Shown one piece after another: positions 46,601 through 58,098 of a stretch of DNA of 64,000 nucleotides. The stretch is taken from contig JAIVEN010000014.1 in the NCBI GenBank assembly GCA_026686845.1, forward strand, positions 10,712,001-10,776,000, written 5' to 3'. A program made the position numbers and the translations under genes. How positions within the stretch are numbered: position 1 is the stretch's first letter; each line of letters starts with the position of its first letter. This DNA is from Adenanthera pavonina (lineage: Eukaryota > Streptophyta > Magnoliopsida > Fabales > Fabaceae). The notes beneath the pieces were generated by a model. The model had not been told where the DNA came from. It worked only from the letters and a program-made list of their open reading frames with translations, and made no database searches.

Positions 46601-47287
46601 GTAACAATCTTAAGAGAGTTTATGTGAAAATGCTGCAACAATTTGTAAAATCCTTCTATCTTAGCATTGTTTGAAAAATTCATCTCAATAGAATGAACTT
46701 TCAATGTATTATCTACTCTTCAAAAGAGTTTTCATTCTGTAAACATTTCTTTCTACATATTCTGGGTGGAATTTTAGTGTGGAGAAACACTAAGGGATTT
46801 ACACATCTTGTAAGGGTGTGAGTAAAGTGGCTTCACAAGTGCCTACTGAAACTTGTGGGAATGTACTGAGGTTTCAGAGGTGCCCAGATCAAACCTGTGG
46901 GATATAGTGGAAAATCTCAAGTAGTCGCTTGGGGACTAGATGTAGGCCAAGTGGTTGGACTGAACCAGTATAAATTGTTGTGTATTGTTCTTCATCTTCT
47001 CTATTCAGTTGCTGCACACAAATCTCTCTGTTTATCCCTATTTTGCTGTACTCTTAGTGAAATTGGGTTGTGATCCAAAAAGAGCGAAAATCTTGCATCA
47101 CCCAATTTACTCTCCCTCTTGGGTGACTAGCCAACCTAACATTTTAGTCACTAAGACGTATTGGTAATTGAATTTTGAATTTAGCTTTCAGATAAGAACC
47201 TTGGTCTTTCTCTGTGATAAAATCTTGTTGAGGTAGCAAATTGTAAAATTTTTTGAGGTCCTAAAGCCAAATTTTCCCTATTTTAAA
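43680..47287. mobile_element. Mutator-like element, non-autonomous, with 9-bp target duplication
   Basis: The element spans 43689-47278. Its ends begin GGCAAAATTTGGCTT (left) and GGGAAAATTTGGCTT (right, read inward), and the likeness goes on for about 100 bp on each side. The left copy has 'ttttaagacaaagaagg' and 'accaaggtccc', with diverged counterparts on the right. Perfect 9-bp duplications TATTTTAAA (43680-43688 and 47279-47287) and long inverted repeats are the marks of Mutator elements. No transposase is seen. Without the nested LTR it is under 1 kb. Bases 43850-44520 contain many variants of 'aatttccaaccnattctcc'. Confidence 0.88.
44525..47146 (+). mobile_element. Solo LTR (2612 bp) nested in the Mutator-like element
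   Basis: 44530-47141 starts TGTAAGGTTT and ends CAACCTAACA, with a 5-bp duplication TTTTA on both sides (44525-44529 and 47142-47146). Nothing coding lies inside. The right-hand 500 bp, with 'gggtggaattttagtgtgg', 'gtggttggactgaacc' and 'ctccctcttgggtgac', resembles the 3' part of long Ty1/copia LTRs (Sire-like), from memory. An interior stretch (45050-46450) is made of variants of 'gacgaattttggnntcnaaaattc'. A solo LTR forms when the two LTRs of an element recombine. Confidence 0.87.
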
Positions 47288-48705
47288 AACTAAAAGTTAC
47301 TTTTTTTTTTCTTATTTTAGTTGTTCCCCCTCCAATTCAAATCTTCTACATCCATAAATAATGAAATATATATATATATATACATGACACTTGAAAATTG
47401 ATAATAGAGAACTCATTAGGAATTTTGAAGACATCTGGACTAATCAAAATTAAGTTAGGTAGGTTATGAAAAATGGAAAACTTACTATCAAGTATTTCAA
47501 TTAAAGAATTTATCGAGATTTAAACTAATTCAAATTGAGATAGATGAAACAATAATAGGTAGTAAAATTTTACCACAAAATACTTAATGCAATAGCTTTT
47601 CCAAAACTCAAACTTAAAATCCCTAATTTACCCAGTATAAATCCAGTTATCTATTGATTATATAGTATGTGAGAGACTCCTAAGTATTTTCCCGCATGGT
47701 CAATAACTTAATTTCTATTCTATTTCAAAGTCAGAACTGAGACCCAAGGTTGGTGGAGAACTAACTGGATCCCTTTTCCACAGTCAACCCACCACCATTC
47801 TCGGTGTCAATATAACCACCTAAGCGCCTCCCCACCTGGGTAGGTGAAGCAGGAGTGACATCCCACCGGCAACTTTTTTATTCTGCTTGTGCATCATTGT
47901 ACAAACAATAAAGTATAATCCACAAATGAGGCATATCATTGTGCAAGGCACTCCCAATTCTCGAAATAAATTAAGAATTTTAAATTAAAATATATTTTAA
48001 AAATAAATGTATCAAATAATAGCAAATAAATTAACATGCACTTCATTGCATCAGTATATTTTCTTCAATAGAAAATGATTCTCAGTCTTCAAATTTACGT
48101 TAAGCAAAATAAATCCTCAAATTTACTTGGTACTTCTTTTCTACTTTGAAGATCCCAATATTAGGTTTTGCAACCACTGTAAAAGATGGGCATTTGCAGG
48201 TTCTTCGCCAGGTTACATAATTTTTTTGGTAGAAAGGACAAATAAAATTTGCTGGTCTGTTTTCATCTTCTGTATTTTTACTGACTCCAATTACTCTTTA
48301 TTCCAATTTCAAACTTACAATGTCAATATCGAGAGGATATCTTCTTTTCGTTTTCAAAATTTTGTGTTATGTATATTTTTTTTTGTTATGTAGTGAAAAA
48401 AAAAAACACACACACCAAACCTCCACTCCGCTTGACATGTATGAAAGTGAAACTCACGCTGGGAATCAAAGCTCAAATGGAAGTTGATTATTAGCTTGAG
48501 CATCAATTACTTGCATTTACTCTTAATTAAGTATTAAAATCCTGACATCTCGCTTGAAAATTGAAAGTTGAAATTAATTAATGTTTACAGTGCCCCATTC
48601 ATTTGTCTGCTTTCTTAATTTCTACTCATTCCCACTCCAGACAATTATTGCATAATGTCAAAATAATCGCAATTCTGCCCCATTATGAATCGCTCACCAT
48701 TTATA
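47288..48705. other. Spacer
   Basis: AT-rich with no gene recognised. A short AT run lies at 47367-47381. 47760-47870 is less AT-rich ('ccgccccca'-like words absent, 'cacctgggtagg' present) but shows no frame worth calling. Confidence 0.4.
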
Positions 48706-48985
48706 TTACTCTCTCCGATCCCATTTATATAAAAAAATTATTTCATGAGTATTAAGAAAAGGAATTAAAGTTGGTTAAAAATAATTAATTTATCTTATAT
48801 TTTTAATTTCTTTCAAAATTACTTCTATTTAATTAATTTTTCTCTCTTTCAATTCCTTTTAAAGATAATGCATTTCGTGACTAATAATATTAATAAAGGA
48901 GGCTAATTTTGGAAAAAAAATTAATATAATATTAATTTTTTTTTTATATAAATAAAACCATCAAAAGGAAAAAATTTTCTTTCAT
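48706..48985. mobile_element. Stowaway-like MITE (probable)
   Basis: Starts 'tactctctccgatccc' at about 48708 and is followed by AT-rich DNA with 'tatataaaaaaatt' and, near the far end, 'ttatataaataaaacc'. CTCCCTCCGtCCC-like ends next to TA mark plant Stowaway elements. The right end is decayed, so the limit is approximate. Confidence 0.5.
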
Positions 48986-49107
48986 AAATAAAACTGAAAG
49001 AGCATTCACATTGGAAGGAACATCGGAACCAAAAATAAAGTAAGGCCGGAATGAGAGGAAGTTAGGAAGAGTTGCCGCCTTTGTATGGATTTATCTTGCC
49101 CTCATAT

Positions 49108-49378
49108 GCTCCCTCCGATCTTATATATAACATATCTTTTTGAAGAATTATTTAATTCTAAATATAAGATATTTTATAATATTATCTAATATATTAATTA
49201 TTTTTTTTTCATACCTCTGATTTATAATTAATAAGTAAAAGATAAAAAATATAAAAAATAATATAATTAATAAGAATAAATAGTAAAAAATATTAAAATT
49301 TTTTAACATTTAAATGATCTAATTTTTTTTTCTTAAAATACATGATTTAGTTAAAAATACTTCATATTTAAAAGGTGA
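49108..49378. mobile_element. Stowaway-like MITE (probable), second copy
   Basis: Starts 'tgctccctccgatcttatat' (49109-49128) and ends near 'catatttaaaaggtgagagta' with a weak inverted match. It resembles the unit at 48706 in its left end, size and AT content. Confidence 0.6.
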
Positions 49379-49667
49379 GAGTAAATCTTTTGGTGTCGGG
49401 GCGCCGGGGCGGGGCGGACACTATTCCACTAAATCGTTAATGCCAACTATACAACGTAGCCAATAGAAATGAGCCTTCGGAATTTGAGTCCACATACAGC
49501 GGCAGCAATCTACCACCAAATAACCCCTCTTCCATGCCAAGACAATCAAAAAATAAAGCAACAAATGGAATGAAATCTGAGGACAATCGATTTACAATAA
49601 AGTTTTCCAACAATTCAATGCCCATCATTGTCCACCTACCGTGCTAGAAATTGAAAATTTTGACACC

Positions 49668-51683
49668 CTAACGATTTCCTGATGATCGAGTTTTCCTTAG
49701 CCTTACTCGTGTAGCCCTTATGCTCTCTTCCATAGGTGTCTCTTTTGTAGGAGGATTCTCATTTTCATTGGCTGAACTAGATGAAGGCGGCGCTGCTTCA
49801 GTCTGCATTGGTTCTGCTTCTGCTGGAGCAGACTGCTGGCTGGTCGTTTCAGGTGAAGGATTAGACTTCTGAGTACTTGATTCAGCAACGGGTAAGGCTG
49901 CTTTGGGCACTTGTGAGGAACCCAACTCCTCCACTACCTCCTTCTGGTGCTGACTTGAGGACGTGCTAGAGGTAGGAGATGGAGGTTCCTCAATTTGTGG
50001 TTCTGTTGCAGCAGCTGGCTGGCGATAAGAAGTTCCCGGTTGACGGACTCTGACCCCTGGTCGTTGCTGTGATTCAAAACAAGTTTCTTTTGTAAGAGTG
50101 AGTACAAATAAAATGATGTTGGCCAAAAAAAAAAAAAAGAGTATAAATAAAATGAGATCAAAAGAGATATGGACTTGGAGGATTGAAAACGAAATATCAA
50201 AGAAACACAGCGATTTCCATCCTAATGACTAAAGAAATATTAATCTACAACTAAAATCTACAATATTTTCTAGGAAATATGAACATCAAATGAAATCCAT
50301 GCTTCAGCTTGCCGAGGATAAAAGAATACATGACAATGTACAAAAGTTCTCCATTTTACATAGCTGCTTTCAAATAATTTCCTTCAGGACACATTGAAAT
50401 CTTATTATAGCCGTATCTTCAACAGTATAATGAGAACAATAGTCATCTAGAGTTTTCCCCCTTTTTCTTCAGAAAAAATCTAAGTCATTTCATTAGATTA
50501 CCAGGTATAAGTTTTCTTTTGTCATGCAAAATATATCTTCTTGCTACATTAATTGTTTAGCAGGTATGCTCTAATATGCATGTTGGTTGACCTGTGCACA
50601 TGCATAGCTGCATGTACTTCATACTTCATAATAATTAAAAACATCTCAGCAAGGAACACAAGGAAAGCAAAGCAAAAGCAGAACAATCCAGTCTGAATAG
50701 AAGAAAGCTTTTACTGGCAGTTCTTTTTATTCTACTTCAGTGAAAATTTGACACAGTTAATCTCCATCCCGAATATAATTTCTGATGAACCCAAACATAT
50801 TTGTAATCAAATACCTGTGCAGGGCGAGGTGATGGTGTTGATTGTGCAGCAACATACTGCAAAATGTCATATATTCTAGTCTGGCCATAACTAGCAGCTC
50901 TTTGCCAGTACAAAACTGCAATATCTCCAGCCCTGGTCCTTAGCTCCAACAAGCTGCGATCAATTTCTGTCTCGTGTTTCGCAACATATGGTCTAAAGAA
51001 GGAATCATAAACATATGTTGTTCCCTACAGCAGGTATGTTACAATATACAACCATAATAAGAAAAGCAATAGAGGAATATTGGACTACATCCCAATCACT
51101 GTAATATATCCATACCATTGTTTTAGGGTACCACAGATATATAACAAAAGCCAACTTAGCTTCACTGTACATTGGAATCCTTTACATAGAAAAACAAACC
51201 AAAAAAGTAAGAATAAAATACAAAAATATTTTTTCGGGATAAAAATAAAACTATATAGTATTCTCTCCCCGCATATAATATATAGAGTCCTTTACCATGA
51301 TATAAAAGCATCACCGATTCTCTCACATACTGTCAAGACAGCCACCAATATCCTGCAATCAAGATGGGCAATAAAAGTTGGTATTTATAACTGAATTCTT
51401 GTTTTACAAGACTATTCTAGCTTCGAGTACAAATGACAAGTCCATATCATACCAATACTGGCACCAAAAACGAAGTTGTTCAATTTCTGGCTTATTCTTT
51501 TCAACGGTTTTATAGCATTCATAGGCTGGATAAGCATAGCCAAAAATCATCCTGTTAACACAAATTAAAAAAAAAGGATTAGTTTTTGAATATTACACAC
51601 TGAACCTTTAGAGTCATGCGATATGATAGACTAGGATGGTATAAAACTTACACAAGCACCCTAGTAAGAAACGATCCTATCAT
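49668..51683 (-). CDS. HVA22: HVA22-like protein (TB2/DP1/REEP family)
   Basis: Six coding exons from the ATG at 51681-51683: 51683-51652, 51551-51453, 51352-51296, 51179-51116, 51024-50815 and 50066-49668. All are GT-AG and total 861 nt, so 286 residues. The TB2/DP1/HVA22 domain spans about 10-110: MIGSFLTRVLVMIFGYAYPAY, YKTVEKNKPEIEQLRFWCQYW, a hydrophobic hairpin ILVAVLTVCERIGDAFISW, and LAFVIYLWYPKT with GTTYVYDSFFRPYVAKHE after it. A conserved RTRAGDIAVLYWQRAASYGQ follows. The last 130 residues are Ser/Pro/Glu/Gln-rich, likely disordered, and end basic. The long tail fits the h/i type of plant HVA22-like proteins. The family shapes ER membranes, and HVA22 itself is ABA- and stress-induced in barley. 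Activity in this plant is inferred. A 5' UTR intron is likely (see 51684-52800). Confidence 0.95.
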
Positions 51684-52800
51684 TTTGTATCCCTGGCACA
51701 CAAAGAAAAGAAAACCTCTTAATCCAAACAAGTGAAACTGTAATGATATGGCTGCTAAACTTCACATATTGCAAATTTATCTCGGTAAAATATGAGAAAA
51801 AATGTCAAAGATTTATTTGAACAAATCGCAAACACTTGGTAGAGTCTTATGAAGAAAAGCTAGAATTGTGAATAATTTCTCCATTTTCATAGAAATGAAA
51901 ACATAAAATCACAATGACACAGGCACAGGGGAACAAGGGGAAATTTCAATAATGTAAGGCTTCTTGGGCAATAAGTATCAACGAGGAAACATGAAACAGT
52001 AAATAATAGAAATCCTAACGTTTCTCTTACCAACGCAAGTAGAAAGTAAATTCAACTGAGCTTCATGATGAATAAAATTTAAACTACAAATACGTTGATA
52101 TCCTCTATCCTATCGTTCTTCGTGATTCATATTTGATTTTCTCTCTCAGACTTTTACAGCAGCAAATCAGAGATTCTTTCTAGAACACAGGGAAAAAATA
52201 AGTAAATTGTACATGGAATCAGTTCACTTATTTTGACCTGATAAACAAGAGTCTCCAACTCAATAAATCTGTCCTGAATTAGAAGCCAAAAATTATAGTA
52301 TTTAGTGATACAAATAATAATATCGAGAATCCAGAGGAACTAGGGCCAAAAAACCTATCAATACTACATAGATACCGACATCGACGAGCAAACCACGACA
52401 CACGGAACAATCCGAAGCAATAAATCGATTGCGCACTAAAATCAAGTAGAAAATGGAATAGAATGGGAAAGAAAAAGGAGAAACGAACAATTACCGCCGA
52501 ACGGTTTCTTTCAAATGAGAAAGAGGAACAAGGGAAGTATAGTGCAAACTGTAAATCCGAAAAGAGAAATGAAGGGGAAGGGGAAGCGTAGAGAAGAGAA
52601 TGGAAATCTGGTAGATCGGCGGCGAAAAGGAAGATCAGCGGCGCTGAAATGCCACCGAAGAGCCGTTACGATGTCGGCGAGAACACAGTGGAGTGAGCCG
52701 TTTAAAATGCTGCTTTTGCAATTGGATTTGTTTCGTCTCGTTGGGCACTCACTCACTAAACTCTCGCCTTTCGTAAGTAGTAAACAACTTTACTGAGAGG
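51684..52800 (-). other. HVA22-like 5' UTR intron and leader exon (inferred)
   Basis: On the minus strand an acceptor ...TGCCAG lies at 51693 just before the ATG, and a donor GGCG|GTAATTG lies at 52494. This suggests a leader exon at about 52495-52790 and an intron of about 800 bp. The leader is GC-richer than its surroundings. Small frames inside it are not called. Confidence 0.6.
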
Positions 52801-52865
52801 GAATTGTCGTGTGTGGGAAAGATGCATCAGCTTAGTGTGCACCTCTCTCATCAATCACCACTGCG

Positions 52866-52873
52866 CACGTGTC
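52866..52873 (-). promoter_or_regulatory. ABA-response-like element upstream of HVA22-like
   Basis: CACGTGTC on the plus strand (GACACGTG on the gene strand) is a core ABRE/G-box (ACGTGTC), about 75 bp beyond the inferred leader exon. bZIP factors of the ABF/AREB type bind this in ABA-induced genes, in line with HVA22 biology. Use here is inferred. Confidence 0.6.
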
Positions 52874-53265
52874 CCTCGGGGTGGTAATTAAGGAAGGTTA
52901 ATTTCATTTTAGACTGGTAAAAAGTGAGACTAATCCAATTCAACCCAGTGCTTCAATGCTAAGTAAATGATCTGGCTCATATGTGGATCACGATCAAGCA
53001 ATGAACAATGTTAATTCGAGGATATCAAATATTAGGTCATCGATTAGTATTATTAGGATCGGGTCCCTCAAATGATTGTGTTTTCAATTGAAACAGGGTC
53101 TTCACGTGAAACTCATATATCAACGTAATACACTAACGCTCCACCAATTTACACAAATATTTAATGGGGTTTTAGATTTGCCTTTCCTTAGATAAATCAA
53201 ATGGATAAGTCATTAGATTAATGTTCAATGCTTTTTTTTAAAAGAACATTAGGCGGTACTTTAAG

Positions 53266-53459
53266 GTAGTGTTTGGCATACGGAATATTAATTTGAGGAA
53301 GGAAAGAAAGAAAATACGGTAAATTGTTTCTGTTATGTTTAGTAAATGTCAAAGAGCTTTCTTAGAATGAAAGCTTTCCATATTTTTGGTTGAAAGTTTT
53401 CGCATTTCAATTCTTATCCTCTTTTTAAATTTCCCATTTTGTATCAAACGTGCCCTAAT
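53266..53459. mobile_element. MITE-like inverted-repeat unit (194 bp)
   Basis: Left 'gtagtgtttggcatacgg' and right 'tatcaaacgtgccctaata' form imperfect inverted ends. AT-rich inside, no gene. Superfamily not assigned. Confidence 0.5.
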
Positions 53460-53741
53460 AGTAAAAAAGTGTGAATAATTCAACAAATAGATTTTAAGTT
53501 CAAATTTCTATTCTAGCATGTAGCAAATGAAATTACTTAAATTCCATTTCTATTTAAAAAAGGAGACAAATAACTGGACATAAATATAATAAATGTAGTT
53601 AAAAAAATAGATTGGACCGAGTGATCTCCAAAAACCAGTAAATATCATGATTTAAAATTGATAGATATATCTTCAAAACTAATTGGGCAAAAAATTAATT
53701 AGCCCAAACTTGTAAAAAAAAGTTATATGGAAAATGAATTT

Positions 53742-53745
<4 letters not shown>

Positions 53746-53785
<40 letters not shown>
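53746..53785 (+). repeat. (GA)n microsatellite
   Basis: About 20 uninterrupted GA units. Confidence 0.95.
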
Positions 53786-53788
<3 letters not shown>

Positions 53789-55546
53789 GAAAGTTTTGTT
53801 TAGGAAATGATAAAATGACTTTAAAAAAGCAAGAAGAACTTCCTATATTTACATTTAGGGGAAAAAACTTTCTCATTCATTTGGTTTCAATTTTCCATGT
53901 CTAATTTCTAACAATATGTTTAGACATATGCATGAATAGTAAGACACCCAAAAAATGAGTTGGACAGATAGAGGAGCCTGAATTCTTTGCTTGAGAGGCT
54001 CGCTTGCTTGCTTGAAAGCAGGAAAGACACAGATTCTCCTCCTGCGTGATTTACTAAGATATCCATCTAATTACACTTTTATCTCATAACGAAATTGGCT
54101 TGTCTTCGAATCACACTGCTCTTTTACGTACGCACAAAAGATGTAGTCATGTTTGTATGGAAATATGGATAAAGTATGCTTGTATAATTCTTCTCTTGTA
54201 CTCAAAAATAAAGTTTATTCTTCTCTGCCTGCTACAAGAAGTAGAAGTTCACACCTGAGTATTTACTATTTAGAACATTCGTGTTTACACCAACACAAAC
54301 ACACAATTAGTAGTGCTCGATCACCCATTATGACTGTGCTCGTTAAATTATTAATTTGTGAATTAATTAAATTAATAGGAACCGTGCAGGGGTTGCTATG
54401 ATGTGATTGTAACGGTAACATTTGACTTTTGGAGTGTTAATTAATTTATACGAGGCTATTAGCTCAGCATCCTAATCCTACATATATAAATAAGGGTCGT
54501 GGGTACGATGAAAAGAAACATTTTTTATAATATATGTGATATGTAATCGTCTTAATGATATGGCTTGGCCTAGACGATCTATATAAGCATCATGGTTGTC
54601 CCTTTAGAAAAAGCTTCAAAAGACAGGAAGAAACGGGGAATCTTCGTCATCTTTCTACTGCTGAAGCAGAGGAAAAGGGACTGTTGCATGTTTTGTGTCA
54701 ACCACAAGAAAGCTAACATGACAAGCATGGTAAATTATTGGGATATAAAAGCAAATTAAAGGGTCAAGAAAAAAGAGGCTATATATTATTATTTAAGAAA
54801 AGCTCGAGCAAGAATTCAAAAAGCCAGAGGGACCCCAAAGGAGGATGATACAGGGGATAACTGTAAAATCATATTATTAGACTGATACAGAAAAGGAGAA
54901 CAGGGGAAAAGGGAGGCAAGTGGAGGTTCATAGAAGAAAAGAGAAAAAAAAGAGGCGGAGCCTTGGATTCCACGTTTCACAGGTTGTTGGCGAAGGTTTC
55001 ACTCTTAAATATAGGACATGGGGGAGTCCAATATCAGGGCATGAAGTAAATGGAGGAAAGTTCCACAAAAATGGTCCATTCTCTCTCTCTCTCTTTCTCA
55101 TGTGCTTCCTCATTATATGTGTTTGTTGGTCTGTCGCTCTCGTGTCTGTTCCTCTCTCTTTTATGCTACCACCTGCATTCACTCTCTCTCTCTCTCACCA
55201 TTTCCTTCCCGTTCATTCTTTCTTAGTTGCTTTCTTTTTTCCCTAATATTCTCTGAAAACAAATAATTCCCATACTCTTTATCTCTGCCTTTCCTGAATT
55301 ACGAGATATCATACAGCTACATTATAATTATATGCACCCATATTCATTAAAGAGATAAAACAATTTATCCTCCAAACGTTGTTGGGCGTCTCCAGCCAAG
55401 ACCAAAAGCAGATGGGAGAAATATGGCATTTTGTCGCCTAATTAATATTGCTGTACGATGTGTAGTCAAATTCAATCCTAAACTTTTCATTATTGGTCAT
55501 GCGTCAGTCACTTAGTTGGCATCCCCTTCATATAAATATAGATATA

Positions 55547-55570
55547 TGTGTGTGTGTGTGTGTGTGTGTG
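55547..55570 (+). repeat. (TG)n microsatellite
   Basis: Twelve TG units, preceded by a short AT run. Confidence 0.95.
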
Positions 55571-57891
55571 CTGAAAAACAATTCATGGAGTACTCATATA
55601 TTATATTATGGATAACGATTAACACATGCCTTCTTTCATGCATTATTGTTTAATTATCTTTTATACATTTTACCATTGATAGTTAATACTACAAATGGTT
55701 TTGCTTCCCGTTTTGGAAAAATTTAATGTCATTTTTTACTAATTCAAGTTCTTAAATAAAGTTTACTCAATCAAATATCCAAAAATATCAACCATGTGAA
55801 CAATAAAGGATAAGATGCCAAGATCCTAACATAACTTTATATGAGAAAAATTGTTATGAGTCTCACATGAAGTCTCATATAGAAAGTGACTTTGAAATTC
55901 TCTCACCTAATAGATTAGTCTTTTTGATTGAACTCTTCTCTTAGATTTGTGTTCATTAACAAATTGAATATTCATTGAGAAACCAATGTCACAAAAAGAG
56001 CTATTTACGGAGGGTTATGGCAGGTGGAGGATTCCGACCGATGAGGGAGTTAGTGAGGTATCATTGAGTGAAGTATCATGGTGTGGAGCTGTTTAAGATG
56101 TCAGGGAGCCTCACATACAAAGTGGCCTTTATAAGGGCAAAGGATTCTCTTAACCAATAAATTGGTCTTTTTTAGTTGAACTCCCCTTTAAACTTACTAT
56201 GCTCATAAAAAAAAATCCTATTACAGTCCAACGTAATTGTTAAAATTACCCGCTTATGTAATGACAAATTCATAAAACAAATGCCAAATGATTTTCACGA
56301 TCGATTCTGTTATATTCCAAAGCAAATGCTTTCATTTCCTCAGAGAGAAGATGGGAAGATGTTATCGAGAAGGCATGTGTCTCTTCCTCGGGCTTAATAA
56401 TACCACTCGCCTTTATTATACTTTTGGTGAGAGTTAAGTTTATCCTTGCGCTCTGTGACAGATGTACTCTTTTTTTCCTTTTTCTTTTGTAATGGTGACG
56501 GATGTGCTTTTAGAAATTCATATATGTGATGCATCTAAATACAAATTTGAGATAATGCATTGTTTGAATAAAGACACGCGAAAGAAGCCCAATAATAAAA
56601 CTAATTACCTACCTATCTTCTTTGCATAAACCATAGAATCGGCTATGAGTCTTAAAGAAAGATCACTTTGTTGGCCTAGAGCCCTAGATCTACATCACAA
56701 CAACTTTTTAATCTTTTACACAAAATCTGTTTTTTTTTTTTTTTTAAAAGCAATTTTACTATGGCAGAGAACCACCCTGTATAATCCTTAAAATTAGTAT
56801 ATCCATAATCAATGCTTACTAACTTAAGTGGCCGGACTTGGGAATATAGTTTCATATAGTTATTTCTTCTTAGTATCATTGTGATTCTTAGCATATCAGT
56901 GTCGTCAACTAACAGCAAATCAATGTGACCACTAATCACACAGTGGAATGAGTACTGTAGACTTTAGTCCTCCAGATTCATTGTTAAAAGCTATGACAGA
57001 GTCGCCTATTACACTAGGGAACAAAACTCATTATATTATTGTAATAATATAATATTCCAACGTTACAACTTACAAATATATATATATATAGAACATCAAC
57101 ATACTTTGAGCACTAGAAATCTCCTCTCCTTAATAAATTTCAACTTTGGAAGCAACGACCAAATAAAATATTAATAATTTTTTAGAAGCTCAGAGAAGTT
57201 AAACAATTATGCCGTATATACTTATAAAGTATGTATAATTGAATCATGATTTTACCCAACAAGAACTCAAATTTTTTTTAATACTCAACAAGAACTCAAA
57301 ATTTTTATATCACCATAATTTTGTACCTTTTTATTTATGATTAATGTGATTAGGCATGGTTTACCTTAAAAGCAGTAATTTAGCAACTTGGAAATAAAAA
57401 TAAACACCAAAAAAGAATAAAGTGGACGTTATCAATGAAAACAATAATGCACGGAAGGCATAAATATCAATTTTTCATTGAGGTAATACGCATGTTAGAA
57501 ATTAATTTTGCTATATATCACTCCATGTGATGAGGATGAGTACATAGACACTTTCCTTTGGTCCAAAAAAAAAATGTTACCTTTAAAATACGGCACTGAT
57601 TCACCAATTTAAATCTACAACATTTATCCATGAGAGGTATACACTCATTTTTTTTCCCCATCCAAAATAACATGACGCATACAAATTACTCATAGATCTC
57701 TCATTTTTTATTCACCATTTTGGGCAACATGGTTATAGTGATCTAAGTATGAATTGGGCCTCCTATCTTCAATACCACTACAAACATTGGGCCAAAATGA
57801 CTAAATTGGGTTGAGCATAACGACGGGCCTTTCAAGTAATGGAGAACACATTTTCTTGGCAATAATAATAATAATAATGAAGAACACATTT

Positions 57892-57918
57892 ACGTGGCAG
57901 AATGGTGGAGCCACGTGG
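57892..57918 (+). promoter_or_regulatory. Two ACGTGG-type G-box elements upstream of LQY1
   Basis: ACGTGGC (57892-57898) and the palindrome CCACGTGG (57911-57918) lie about 180-210 bp before the ATG. G-boxes bind bZIP and bHLH factors such as HY5 and PIFs and are common in light-regulated chloroplast-protein genes. Use here is inferred. Confidence 0.65.
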
Positions 57919-58098
57919 AGGATGGATAGAGAGTGAGTATGGTGAGTGGTGTGTGGCTGTCCATGGCTTGAATTGAAACTCGGAAGTTCAGAGACTCCCC
58001 CTGTGTTGCGTAGGATGGGAGTTTTTTTTTCTGGCTGAGTGCTAAACAAATCCTTTTCAAAGATTAAATAAGGAAAGAAACATTGAAGGGAGTGAAAA

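Larger units (their letters stand above)
52874..57890. other. Long spacer between HVA22-like and LQY1
   Basis: No gene I can support in about 5 kb. It holds a MITE-like unit (53266-53459), a GA microsatellite (53746-53785), a TG microsatellite (55547-55570), a CT-rich stretch (55080-55240), and two diverged copies of a 100-bp segment. Those copies are near 55845-55945 ('gtctcacatgaagtctc') and 56107-56195 ('gcctcacatacaaagtgg') and look like old LTR pieces. Site II-like 'attgggcc' words lie at 57754 and 57789. Confidence 0.5.

Noticed and set aside
48127..48393. 88-codon frame in AT-rich spacer
   Set aside because: Phe-rich, low complexity, no homologous motif.
52511..52796. Frames of 81 and 93 codons near the HVA22-like leader
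   Set aside because: They overlap the inferred 5' UTR exon and show no likeness to known proteins.
54920..55246. Candidate small gene or microRNA precursor in CT-rich DNA
   Set aside because: No stable fold or known microRNA sequence was found by eye, and the translation follows from GA/CT composition.
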